64,000 bases of DNA from Acridotheres tristis (taxonomy: Eukaryota > Chordata > Aves > Passeriformes > Sturnidae): the NCBI GenBank assembly GCA_037013685.1, contig CM072890.1:12973043-13037042 (forward strand), read 5' to 3'. Positions 48,991 to 61,690 of the stretch are shown one piece after another. Each line of letters starts with the position of its first letter. Positions within the stretch are counted from its first letter, which is position 1. A model generated the notes under the pieces. It was not told the origin of the DNA. It worked only from the letters and a program-made list of their open reading frames with translations, and searched no databases. The translations under genes and the position numbers were made by a program.

Positions 48991-51900
48991 ATCTCACTTG
49001 GAGGGCAGATAGCCCCCTGTTTCAAAGCTGGACAGTTAGCATCGGGAGGGGAGGGATAGCAAGAATTTACTTCATATAAAAGTTGGGGATACTTGCAGAA
49101 TGATGTATTTCCATTTAATTCTAGCACAAAAGTTCTCATGTCCTAAAAGCCCATGAATGATATATATATGGTTTTACTCAAGTGTAATATAAAGAGTATA
49201 ATGGATGTAAGGGGGTGGGAATTTCTACCCTTAGTAACTAAGGGATGAGACATAAACTCAATGGCTGTAGTCATGTACCTGATTTTTAAATGGTGTCATT
49301 TATATTTATATCCCCTGCACAGATTTATGACCCTACAGAGTAGTAGGAGTGGAATTCCTTGGATTTAACATCTTGTTAACATTTCTAAAATAGTATTCTT
49401 TACTACAGCTGCCAAGCCGGTATATTTAATTATCCCATAAACCTATAATAATCAATAAATCCTCATGATGAGTAGAAAACTTTCATATAACTTAAGGAGG
49501 GAGGTGGGAGAACAAGCACAAACCCAAACTCTTAAAAAAATCTATTGCTGCAGATTTTTCAAGAGCCCAGTACCAGCAATATCTCACAAAAACTGAGGAA
49601 GTTATGCTTCTGTAGATTGTCATTTGTATTAAATACACTTGCATGCACATTGCTTTCTTTATTGTCAGCATAAGCTAACAGAAGCCATAATGGACACTGA
49701 AATCTTTGGGGTGTGGATGAACGTGGCTGTGTTGTGACCATGCCATGTGCGTGCTCCTGGCTGCAAGAACTCTGAGTCCTTCCTGGAGTAGGACAGAGAA
49801 GTTGCTTTAGCGTATTAAATATATGTTGATTATATGACATGGGTGTCTAGGGAGTGAAATCTATGCGCTCAAAATACATATTTGAGCTACAGAGGAAGAT
49901 GCAGGTGCTAACCATCCAGCCAGCCACTCTACTGAGTCCTAGATCTGTAGGGGGAAACAGGTATTTCCATGGCTTTTCTCACTTGGAGCAAACAAATAAA
50001 AATATCCATAGCTAGACTTCAAAATTACTCCCCAAAAATTTTAATAGAAAGCAGTAAAAGATTTTTGAAGAGAAGCTACATTGAAGTGTAATGAGAGGGG
50101 GAAGATGTGAGGATGTTTATTTCAGTTTGTCCCAGGTGGATCTAATACACAGCTTCCACAGGCTCCTTCCCCTAATTAGGTCCTCATTGAGAAGACATCT
50201 TTTGGCAGGTCAATTAAAATGAAAAAGTAATTGATGCACTTGTTTTGAGTAAATATAAAGAGCACTGATGTCTGGCATTATGAAGGAATTGGAATTCTAA
50301 AGTCAGGAAGTTTCTGTAGGGGGTGTTTTGGAAGAGGAGGAGTTGGTTTTTTTTTTTTCCTGAACTTTTTTTATAGGTAGAGTTTGGTTTTTTAAAACAA
50401 CTTGCTACATTTTGGGTACTAAGAGACTGTGGTGTTGCTATAAATAAGAGAATTTAAAGTCATAGCTTTATTTTGATGCGAATAGGAGACAGGCTAGAGA
50501 TAGCACGAGTGATCCTGCTTTTCCACAAGATCTGAATTCACGTGTGGAATTGGAAATGCTTCTGGAAAGTCTTTCAAGTCTTTTAAATCCTGTTAGACAG
50601 TGGCAGAAAGCACTTGGAGGTAAACGGCTCTTTGCTACACCAACCTCTCTCTACTGAGACAAATGGTACATAGCTGCTGGTCTTTGTTTTGCAGTGCAAG
50701 GATGAGTCTCTAAAACCTGCTTGTGACCTGCTGCATTCTCCATACTGAAGTCACCACATGTATGTATATTTATCTAGCTATAGAATCACTATTGCTTGTC
50801 TCTCTCACTAATCACTTGTCTGTTGGTCACACTGCTGTTGTGTTGTCGACTCCATACAGGATTGCAGCTCGCCCACCTGCTGCTGCAGGTCCTTGCTCTG
50901 TAGGAGTAGTGTGCCGAGGGAGCAAGGAGTGGCAAATCCCAGTAATTGCCAGGGCCTGGGAGGACCATGCAGGCAGCAAGGGCTTCCCTGCTGCTCAGAG
51001 TCCTCCAGTGCCTCAGCGTGCAGCAGCCACTGCTGATCTCATCTGAACAACAACTGCCAGTTTGCTCACACAGGGATTTCAGAGATGAGGAGGAGGATTT
51101 GGCACAGTGCTGTGAGGCTTCTTGCCTAAATCCTCTTTTCTGCCTCTGCCAGCAAAGGGATGGGTTACAAGGAAGGATATGTCCTGCTGGGAGTGCAGAG
51201 TTTTGCACTTCCAGAAACGGCATTCTTAAGTCTACACTCTGAAAATGTTTCCCTTTGCTAAAAGAATCCTTTCTTTATACTGTCCATTCCTCCCCTTTAG
51301 TAAAAAAATCTGGTGTAGCTTAAGCCTATAAAGTTCAAACTGCAGTTCATGTGTGTAAACCAAGCTGTCTTCTCCTCCTGTGTTATGTTAATTATAACAG
51401 TCTTTAAAACTGCTCAGACTCTAAACAGGGGTGCAGGTACCTGGTGGACTAAATATTCCTTCAACTGTCATCTACACTGAGGGTTTTAAATTACCTTAAG
51501 AAGGTTTCCAGTTATAGTTTATTTGACCTTTGAAGGCCATTCTGCTGGGAGACTCATTTTTTTCTCTAACCCCAACATGGTCCTTCATAGAAGTTCTACT
51601 ATATTTGGACTCCTTAGGAATCTGTTCTTTCAAGACAGTATAAAATATGTGTGACCATGTTTCTGTTACAAAAATAGTGCTGCCAGTGTCACCATTTACT
51701 TCCATGAATGAGCCCAATGAGGCCCTTTTGCTTCCAGATGTGTACTCTGCTCTTACACACAGGCATGGTACAGCTATAAAATTGAATGGAAGGACATACC
51801 CAAAAAAACTTTGAGAAATATAAAAAAAAGAAATCTAGTGAGCTTTGTTGAGAGCAAAGTGCAGGTGATGTACTGCTGCTTCCCCTGTTCATAGTAGGCT

Positions 51901-54692
51901 CGACATCCCCACCTTTGCCATTCACCAACAAATGCATTCCTAAAGTCCTATTTAGCTACAAGAAAGTCAAACTGTGCAGCACCTTTTTTTTTTTTTCAGT
52001 CCTTCTGGTTTGCTTTATTCTTGGGCTAAGCAAAATCTCTGTCCTTGATGTCCCTGTGTAATGCAAGCCACCTGGTGAACAAGAACAGTCTCAGCAACAC
52101 AAATATTTATTTAAAAAAATAAAATCACTACATCACCTTGTAAATTAATACTTTTTTTGCCTAGTGGGAGTGACTGCTCCTGAGGGTAGAGCCAAAAAGA
52201 TGTGCTGATATAGGTGCAGATCTCTAGATGATTGATAGTGCTGGCTGCAGCAACAAGGTGACACTTGGTTGTGTCACCTAATGTCAAATCACCTCCCAGC
52301 TTGTTACAGATTTTGACCACTATTCTCTTGTTTTCAAGTAAATTAGTCTTAGAGATGCTACCATCTGGCTATTTAATTCTGAAAGGTACAGAGAAAGTCT
52401 CACTCAGCTTCAGCTGAACTATTCAAAACAGCCATATTATCTTACATTTCTTTTCCTTTGAGTTCCCCCCTCGCTGCCAGCTGTGCTGGTGTGGATCACT
52501 CACCTCCCCATTTCTAGGGATATAAGCTCAGACATGCCCATTCAATCTTGCTAATAGCTGCTGGTGCATTCCACTGAGCTGCACAGGTCTCTGCTGAAGA
52601 GCTGTCATGGCAGGCGAGGCAAACAGAGCAGATCCTGCTGCCAGCTGCCTTGCCCCGTTGTGAAGTAGTAGGTATCAAACAACTTCTTGTTAGCTCGCTG
52701 CAAGACATGACACAGGGTAGACGACCCTGTGCTGAAATACTGACAATGGTAGTCTCAGCTCAGCACTTCAGGAGGAATAAGCCATGCCCTTGTTTTCAGA
52801 AGTTGTTGCAAACAAGCTGTCTAGTGAAATAGAAATTCATCGCCTGATGTGCCAAACAGCAGCTTTGTTTTCCCAAGGGAAAATAGGGCAAGAGCTTGGA
52901 AGAGGCTAAGGGAAGAAAAGCATCAGTTTGTGTGTTCCCTTAAAACATGCATTACTGTTAGCTTCCCAAAAAGATAACGATCTTCATTTGACTGTATGCA
53001 TTGAGGCCTTGATAGTCAGCTATTTTATTTCAGTGAGCCTGACAAGCCCAGAGACCACACAACTCTTTTTGCCACTGTTAAATTCAGCTTGCACAGTGTG
53101 GGACACAGAGGAAAGGCAGGCAAACACATGAAATCCCTCCGTGAATCTGTCAGGTAAGCATCTGCTGTTAGCAGTAGCAGTGCTGCTCTTGTCTGTGCCT
53201 TCTCTAATTAAACCAGAGATTCCAGGCATAATTCTGCATGTCCTTATGGCTTTGCAATTGTTGCCTGCATGGAAAATCAGAGGAACAATGAAGATAAAGT
53301 AGTGCAAACAATAGTTATATGAACTAATTAGCCCTGGCTGTCACTGAAAATAGTGAACGGACTATTCAAGCCTTGCTTGAATTTCCAAGGCAATATGTTA
53401 ATATGAAGTGATCCTGAAATAAAGGGTTCCTGTAGCCTAAGATGACATTAGGGATCTGCAATCCACTACCTATGCAATGGTCACTTAATAAATTCCCTCT
53501 AAGGAACACAGTATTCTGTTCTGTGCTTCGTAACACAACAGATCCCTATGGTTTCTAAGAATTGGTGCAATATCTAATAAAGTATGTATCAGATATTGAA
53601 TAGGGCTGTAACTATGGTGTAATTTACAGTTTGGTGCAAGACTAATGAAATGACCACCTATGCATTAAGTTGGGGGATTGCAGAACAAAGCTGCAAGCCC
53701 AGAGACCTCTGTGAATATTCTTTCTTGGAGCTTTTGTTTTTCTCTCCTTTAAATAGGACAATTTTTCCTTAATCACAGAGCCTAATTCTGCCTTTGAAAA
53801 GCACAGTGTCTACTGAATTTAGTTGGAGGATTAAGGAGCACTCAATAAATCAATAGAGAATAAACCTAGCAAAAGTCATTCTGGATGTAATCAGTTTTGG
53901 CTCAAGAAAAACTTGGGATGAAGACTGGCAGAGGAGTAGTCTGGGAGGCAATTGCCATAAAATTGCCCCATTTCCACCCCCATCCTGGGGCTTGGGAAAA
54001 CATGAGGGTGGCCACACTGGTGATTACATTTGGTGTGGACTTTTGCAGAGTGACATGAAAAAGCCCCCATGGCACTGGCACAGGGACTGTTACCCCACAG
54101 TGGAGTGTGCCTGTGTGGATTTCAGCCCCGGTGACCACTGATCCCAGAGAAGGATTGGGTGGGACATTGTCTGCTCTGGGAGGCCGCTCAGAGAGTCATT
54201 TCCTGGGGCTGCACACAACCACATGTGACTTCTTTCCACTGCTTTGGTCTTCATGCTCCTAAGTTGTGTGAGTTTGCCTTTCTAGTAAATTAAAGTCAGG
54301 TCAGTGGTTTGTTTTGGATTTACATAGATCATAGATTGAACTACAGCCAGCCATGGGGATCCAGCAGGGATGAGAAACCTGCCATGTCTCTGTAGTGCTA
54401 CAGACTTTACATGGCTTCAGGCACAGCTGAGCTCCCTGGCTCTACTTTCCCATTAGGTTTTGCCATTTTGTTGTTGTTGTTGCTCTGAATGTTGCTGATT
54501 ATCTTTTACCAGCAGATTGCTAGCTGCCAAGCTCCATGCCTGGACACAGGGTCCTGCAGCTGCATGGCTGGCTGGGAACTGCAATTTTGCTTTGAAGCAA
54601 ATGAGTTTGTTCCACCCAACAGTTTTCATCCTCCAGCATCCGGATCACAGACCCTCTTCTCTGGTTCACGTCTGTGGCACCATCTATTTTTG

Positions 54693-54740
54693 CATCTTTG
54701 TGTACATTATTGTGTACATCTTTGTGTACATCTTTGTACC
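54693..54740 (+). repeat. 12-bp tandem repeat, four units
   Basis: Units CATCTTTGTGTA, CATTATTGTGTA, CATCTTTGTGTA and CATCTTTGTACC run in tandem. It produces a repeated valine/histidine/cysteine-rich pattern in the overlapping open frames, which are not genes. Confidence 0.85.
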
Positions 54741-57700
54741 CAGAGGTTTCTGTCACTACCCAAGAGGGGGTTTTCCTACCTCTGTACCTAAGCATTACTG
54801 GGTCCCAATAAAAAGTCAAAAAGTCACTTAAAGATTTACCTTTAGGGTCCTGCAGTGTTTTGCAATGTGTTCTTGTTGAACTCTGTTGAACACGTATATT
54901 TAAAAACAAAACAATACCCGAAAAAGCACAAACAGAAAAGATTTTTTTTCTGCCAAAGCTATGATCACTGTGAGTAGTAACTAGGAAACTACAAGAACTT
55001 GTATTCAAAATACAAAATTTAAGCTGCAGAGATAAAACTCTGCCTCTTCTTCTCACATGTCAGGCACATTGATCTGTGTTCTTGGCCAGCTTGGTCTACA
55101 AGGCAGCAAACACAGTGTTATTCCTTAGATCTATTCTACGAAAAAAAAGTGTACCTGGAAAAAGAATTTGGGCAAATGACATCATTTGGGTTAGGAAGTT
55201 AGAATTTGAATAAACACTAATTTGATTAGGAAAAGTGTTTCTTTCAACTATTACCACCATATTTCTGGCCTACAGTTTTCTATCTTTTGAGATGAGCAAT
55301 ATCTATGGTGGCAAAAACTTGTTAGTTTTGAGAGATGTATTTATGAAGACTGCAGCACATCACAGGATGCAAAACTATTATTCTTTAATAAATTACGTAT
55401 TGAAAAATATCTGCTTATTGATGTTAAAATAGCTACAATGTAAATATTTGGTAATATAAACATAACCTTACACTAAATAACTGAACAAAGCCGATGTGAC
55501 AGGCTGTGTGAGTCACCAATGCAGATAAGTGCTGTATTGATTACCAATGCAAAGGTCCACACCGTAGGCTGATTTTATTTATCAGAATACATGCACCACT
55601 CCAAAACTGGAAATACTCCTACCCACAAAGTATTTAAAGGATGTTCAAAATAAAATCCCCCTCTGCAAGTATAAAACCCTGTCAAACACTTCAGACTTCT
55701 CAAGTAGACTGCAGACATGAAATGATAGAAAATATGGGCTCCAGATTTTTTTTTTTTTTTGGCCTGGCAAGCAAATGTGACATCTTTGAAGTCCCTGGAT
55801 CCAGCCCGCCTCTGCACAGAACTGGGCACACAAGGCAAAATAGCTCTTGCTCTTTGTGTTTGGACAGGTCCAGCTCTGTCAGGATCCAGTGCTACATGTG
55901 CTCACTTCCTACAGCTACTCTAATCCAAAGCTGTGTGACCAGATGGATACACATGGGGATTCAAGTGTCATCAGCAGCTAACTGGGGATTTGGGAAAAAT
56001 ATGGGGAGTCAGTATTACCTGTCCAAAAATCCCTGTGGATAATTAACTAGTGATCACACCATCACTGGTCTCATTCTCTCAGTTCTGCTTTCTTCTTTTT
56101 TTTTCTCAAACTCCTCACTTGAAGGAGAGCCTAGGGTGAGTACAGGTTTGCTTCACAGCCAGGGCCACCACATAAACCTGATCACAGAGACAGACCATCT
56201 CAGGACAAAGATGCTGTCCCTCCACAAGAAACCACCGGATAGTCCATCTGCATGGATGAAGCAGTGTGCAGGACATTTGAGAGAGGCAGGGGGCTGCATG
56301 GGTGTGTGCTTCACCAAGGAATTGAGACTGGTTAACAGCTTCCCACAAATTTAAAAATGAGACAAAGCCATTTCTGGCAGAGAGGACAGGATTTGCCCGG
56401 GAAAGGAGCAACAGGAAAGTGGGTAGAAAATCACCTTCCCTTGGCCTTGAGAAAAAAAGACTAAGATGTAGTATGTTGAAGGCCACTAGACAGAAGAATG
56501 GAAAGAAAAGTCAGAGAAATTGAGTAAGATTCTCTTAGCTGGGTGAGTCTGTTTGCAAGAAGGAGAAAAAGAAATGTGAGCAGTGCAGCCAGCCAGGGGG
56601 CAAAAATCCCTTTGGAATATTGTATTGACTGGCAGACCAGGGGATGCTGCTGAGTACAGAGGGCTAGTTAGAAGTGGCCAAATAATGAGGTTTGACATGG
56701 AGATTTAGATATGAGCAGCCTCTGCTCAGGGCTTGTTGGTGCTTGCGTGCTCTCAGTGTCTGAAATGGAGCAGCTTTGCTAATGAGCAGATGTTTTCTTC
56801 ATGTGGTTGTTACGACATCCGCTAGGGTTCCTGTTGGAGATGTGTAACCAGTCCCTCCTCACCCACACACCAGCTTGGACTCCAAGCTGTAATACACAAT
56901 TATGCAAAAGCATTAGCTTCATGCTGCTCCTGACAGCCCAACATATGTACAGAAATGAGTTTTTAAAAGAAAAAATAATCCTGCTACTGCTGCAGCAATC
57001 TGCCTTACCCAGAAACTCAGATTTGGGGTTCCAAAGTGCCAGATGCTGGCTTTGCAGTTACCTGGCTGTAGATCCACTTGGTAAGGTCACCAGAATCGAG
57101 AACAGGACACATGGGGTACCAGAGCTGCAGGCCCATCCATCTCATCCAAACTGGCCAGTGGTCAGCATCACACTCTAATTAGCTCTGCTATGGGGATGAA
57201 AAGGGCATAAAAAACCATTGGGTCAGTGTGGAGTAACGACTGAAATGTTAGTCGAGTCACCCATGAGCACTTGCTGCTTTCATCAGCACTATAATGAGAT
57301 ATCAAAAACTTTCCAGAGGAAACCCCCAGCCACCTGCATGCAGATAATCAATGCCATGATCAATTAAAACCACTGTCAGAAATGCACAAGGGATGTTGTT
57401 TATGCTGCATCCAGCTGTAAAGCAAAAAACCCAGACTTGTGGGGTTTAGATAGTGCAGACTATAATTGCTGGTTTAATTATAGCATAACTGAAGCATAAG
57501 TCCCACCTCTTCCATTTTTCTGGGGAAGTCTCATTCCTTTTATCATTTATCACCTGAGAATTAATGTCTCACATAGACACTGAGAAAGGTGGAAGAATAA
57601 GTGTTAAAAACATTTCCATGAAAATGGAATAAATAATAAGTACTACTTTTTTTGTCCTGGTGGATTAGGTGATCTTTCAAGAAAGATTCCTTTTCATTAC

Positions 57701-57846
57701 CAACTGTATCTTATTTAAATATGCAGTTGCATGCCTCTCGTCTTGCTTTCCGTGTTTGATTTCTGAACCTCCCTAATTGCTGCCAACTTTTGTGCCTGAG
57801 CAGGGACGGGTGAGGATGAAAATTCTGCTTTGATTTAGGCAGCTGT

Positions 57847-57877
57847 ATTTGCATATTGTCTAGGTTACCATTTGCAT
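57847..57877 (+). promoter_or_regulatory. Twin octamer (POU) motifs
   Basis: ATTTGCAT occurs at 57,847-57,854 and 57,870-57,877, 23 bases apart. This is the exact reverse complement of the POU octamer ATGCAAAT. The spacing is about two helical turns. Enhancer function is a guess. Confidence 0.35.
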
Positions 57878-60800
57878 GGAAGGAAAAAAGATCACAACTA
57901 TGGTGTCTTCCATCTTTCCAAGCTGAAGCCTGGCCTGTGGAAAATGTTTAATGCTGAAGAAATCATCAATAAATCACAACGTTCTGCCCTGTTTGAACAG
58001 TTTACCCTGGAGAATTTGAAATTGCAGTTCTTCTCAGACCACTTCTGTGAGGTCTGCATGTGTCTTATGGCTGGTTAAACTCAGCATGGAGTGTTTAAGG
58101 AATTCACTAGAGATCTCACAGCAAAGTAGGGCAGAATCGCCACACATCCTTTCTTTAACAAACTGGCCCATCATCTTTCATTTGAAAGACAATGAGAAAA
58201 CCCATGTGTCTCCCTTCCCTGCACTGCAAGAGGAAACAGAATGTTTTCAAGGTTTTGAATGAGGAGGCACCTGGCTTTGTGGCTGGAAAGAGGTGAAGGC
58301 AGTGCCAGCAGGCTGAACCTGAGCCCTCCAGGCCAACGGTGCAGGGGCTAGGGCATGGTTACCCCTGCCCAGGGACGCCCAAGGGCTGCCAGTGGCCATC
58401 TTCCCTCTTTTCTTTCAGTCCAGCACTGCAAAGACACAAGGAAACTGACTCTTGTGTGGTACCTTGGATTTGCACCCTCCATATCTGCATGCAGCTCAGC
58501 TGGAGCATGGTGGCCTCAATTTTCTGATGCTCATGGTGTGCTTATAGGATCCATTTTCCTTGTGTTTGCCCCATGTGAAGCCCCTGAGGCTATCAGCCAG
58601 GGAGAGGGCAGCCTTGGGATGTGGGAGGCACCGTGAAGGACCAGCAGGTAACAGCAGAGCCAATGCAGGGGCAGCTCTGGCCTGCACAGGACCGTGTGTT
58701 TGCAGTTTGTGCTATGACCGTGCCATGTGGTGCCCCTGATGTGCAGATGCCCTGCTTCCTGACATGCTTCCTTAGTCATCTTTCTCCTGATGTCGACTTG
58801 CAGTTCTCTCACAAAATGTTCAAAAAATATTCTCTCTTATGCAAAGTAACAGCATCCTGTTTGCAAAGCTTGTCTCCACTGGGATTCCTGTTGACATTAT
58901 CTTTCCAGCAGCTAAAGTTCAAATGAGAAACAAACTGGCTAGGAACTGGGGTGGGCGAGGACCAGGGTTCAACAGGGCAGTGATAAACGGTGGTGATGAG
59001 GGTGCAGAAGGAAGCCAAGTTACTAGATGCAGGTTACAGCAGGTGCACAAATAAGACTGTGGGAGTTAACTTAATCTTGGCTTAATAGAGCTGAATCCCT
59101 CCCATAGGCTTCAGCAGCACTGTTGAATGGCATTACAGCTGTGTAATGGTAGCTGGAAAAGGACATCCCCAGGTTTGGGCAGGCATCTCAAAAATGGCTG
59201 CTTGGGTAAAGGGGGCCTGACCTGAATCATTTTCCCTCATTCTGTATGTAGTAGTGTTTTCCCACACAGCTACACTATGTGTAATGCTCATTGTTATAGA
59301 TGCCCAAGGTATAGAACTGAAGCTCTGTTACTTTTTTTAACCATAGATGCTGAGCTTCCTCATACTTGCTTTAGGAGCTGTTGAAATTATGATTTTTCTT
59401 TGTAGTTCTCAGGAAACCATTATTCCTCTATCAAAAGCTGAGATTTTCACAAAACAACATGATTTGATTAACTAGAACTTGAAGAATAAGGTCAGATAAT
59501 GTGACACTTGAAATTAAAGCTCAAGATATGACAAAGCCATATTTAGTGCATTTCCCATCTGAATGGGGAATTGCCATTATGCATTCAGTTTAAAGAACAC
59601 TCACATTTATTCCAGGAATGCTCTAATGCAACCTTTTCCTATTAGCTAAATAAAAGATTAAGTTAATGCTGTCACTTACTTTAAAAATTACTGGAATAAT
59701 TATCATGGGGGAAAAAAAGGCCAAGATTTTGAGATTAATTGCTATGGAAATAAGCAATGTTGGTAAAACTTTGCTTGGCACCATTTATTAATATTCACAA
59801 TAGATTTGACCAATACTTTCATTTTTTTACCTTTCAATCATTTCACAGAATTTCCTGTGTTGTTTTATTGGTGAGTATGCATGAGTCCTTCTCTTTGAAA
59901 GCATGGGCAGGAGAAAGTTTTAGGGCATGTACTGCACAGAAGGCAAAGGTTTTCAATGGAGATGTCAGCAAGTGGGTGCTGTTTGTCTTCAACATCATGG
60001 GGAGTGGATATTGGGACAGGGCTCCTGTGAGAATGAAGTGTCCTCCTTCCTTTGATGTAAAACAATTGCTTGATGTGAGACACCTAGCATCAGCTTTTAT
60101 CCATCCAGTACTTCCAGCAGAAGAACATTAAAAGTGTGACTTCAACCAACATCAACATAGATTTGAACATGGTACTTACCTTTTCTTTCCAGCATGGCCC
60201 AGCTCAGATTAGGAAAATATTTTTTCCTGGTTTCTAATGGACAGCAGGCTTTGTGTCCAAAGCATAGAGTGTGCAGGGGACAGAGGGGTTAAAATATACT
60301 ATATTTTATATAAAATTTTATATATATAATTATGAAAAATATAATAATATTCTTCTAATTTTATTTTAGCTAAACTGTGTCCTTTGTCCTGAAACGTTTT
60401 CAAGAAGTCCTGCAACTCCTTTAATGAAAAGGACACCACACACTTTATTTTTTGTTTAGAAAAGCAGAGAAATATGTAAAATTGGTCAAGGATAAGATAT
60501 GCAAATAATATTCAATATTCTAAGTGGGAACACAAAACAATTTGTGGTCAAATTTGTTGTTTTAATTCATAAAGATTGTTTCAGAAAGGATGTTTTATTC
60601 CATTCTCCCTTATTTCACTACCAAAATCCAAGGTTTTATTGCTTCTCCTACACCCATGCTTTTTACCAGCACTGCTGATGTATAATGAGATCTCCCATAT
60701 TCCTGCCACTGTTTACTAAAATGTTTTTAAATTATTGAACTCGGTTCTGCACTGGCTTATCACCATGGGCTCCACTGGGTAGGCATGGCCCTGCTCCTTC

Positions 60801-61561
60801 CTTTTTGCTTGTTAATTAAACATGCCATACCATTGATCAACTTTTGATGGATTAAGACTATTTTCCTGTATTCTGGAAATACACAAAGAAATGTTTCTGT
60901 CGAGGTCTGGCATTTGGGTAAGGAGCAATTCCTGATTAGCAAGTATCTAGAGTAGAGTAGCATCTACTGGAAATGAAATGAAATTACAGGTACAATAAAA
61001 CCTTGGCAATACAGAGGGGGAAGCTGCTTCCACTCCTCAGACACAACATTTCCAGAGCCTGTGGAACAACGTGATCAGGAGAAGACCAATCTGAATAAAT
61101 CCACATAGCTGGGCTATTTGGCATATTCCTCAGTTAGGTGTTCTCAAGGCTCTCAAATGGAGGAGAAGAGTGCAGGGGGGACAGGTTAGTGTCTGGTCCC
61201 AGCTGCACAGCTCTCCCATCCTCTCTGCACCGGCAAGGATCTGTGTCCCAAAAGGGTCTCTGGGAGGGGATCTCACGCTCCTGCCAGCAGGTCCCCACCT
61301 TGTTCTACAGCTGACAACGGTACTCTCTCTGCTCTCCTGTGGCAAGGTTTTGCCTGAAGTTCCTACAAAGGAAAGGAGGTGGTGTTTTTCAGAGTTCAAA
61401 AGAAATCCTTTGGATTTTGACCTATCATTTCTGTATGTGGCTACCCCCCAGAGGTGACACACAGCTGACATCTCTGGCAGCATTGGTTTGCACAGGTAGC
61501 TCAAACATGCATCTGGAGCAGAAGAGGGAAGGTACTTCCACCAAGTGGGCTGCCATTGATT

Positions 61562-61690
61562 TTCATATCTTCATAGGTATTAGAGAGGAAAAAGACCTAT
61601 TAAATCATCTAGTCAGTATAATCACAGCAGAATTACTCCCTGCTAGACATTTACTGGTGGTTTGTCAACTCTAGTTCAGGAAACTGAGTT
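61562..61690 (-). mobile_element. Decayed CR1/L3-like LINE fragment
   Basis: The + strand has a sequence near TTCATAGGTATTAGAGAGGA, then AAATCATCTAGTCAGTATAATC and, later, GGAAACTGAG. This order matches the reverse complement of old CR1/L3 tails found across amniotes. It is highly diverged, and the call rests on remembered word matches. Confidence 0.4.

Larger units (their letters stand above)
45522..49010 (+). other. BDNF: BDNF 3' untranslated region
   Basis: Runs from the stop codon to the distal poly(A) signal. The first 500 bases closely resemble the mammalian 3'UTR in my memory (for example TTGCATGCTGCTTC and CTGATAGCGTTG). The last 400 bases are AT-rich and end like the mammalian distal end (TTTTAGCAATAAAA). 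The middle contains lineage-specific material: a CR1 fragment and a hexanucleotide array. In mammals the short and long forms differ in dendritic localisation and translation. Open frames inside are short and unsupported. Confidence 0.8.

Noticed and set aside
54520..55056. 178-codon minus-strand open frame
   Set aside because: Contains the 12-bp tandem repeat, which creates a repeated peptide, and has no domain.
60168..60185. Minus-strand donor-like AAG|GTAAGTACC
   Set aside because: Isolated in intergenic DNA without promoter or exon features.
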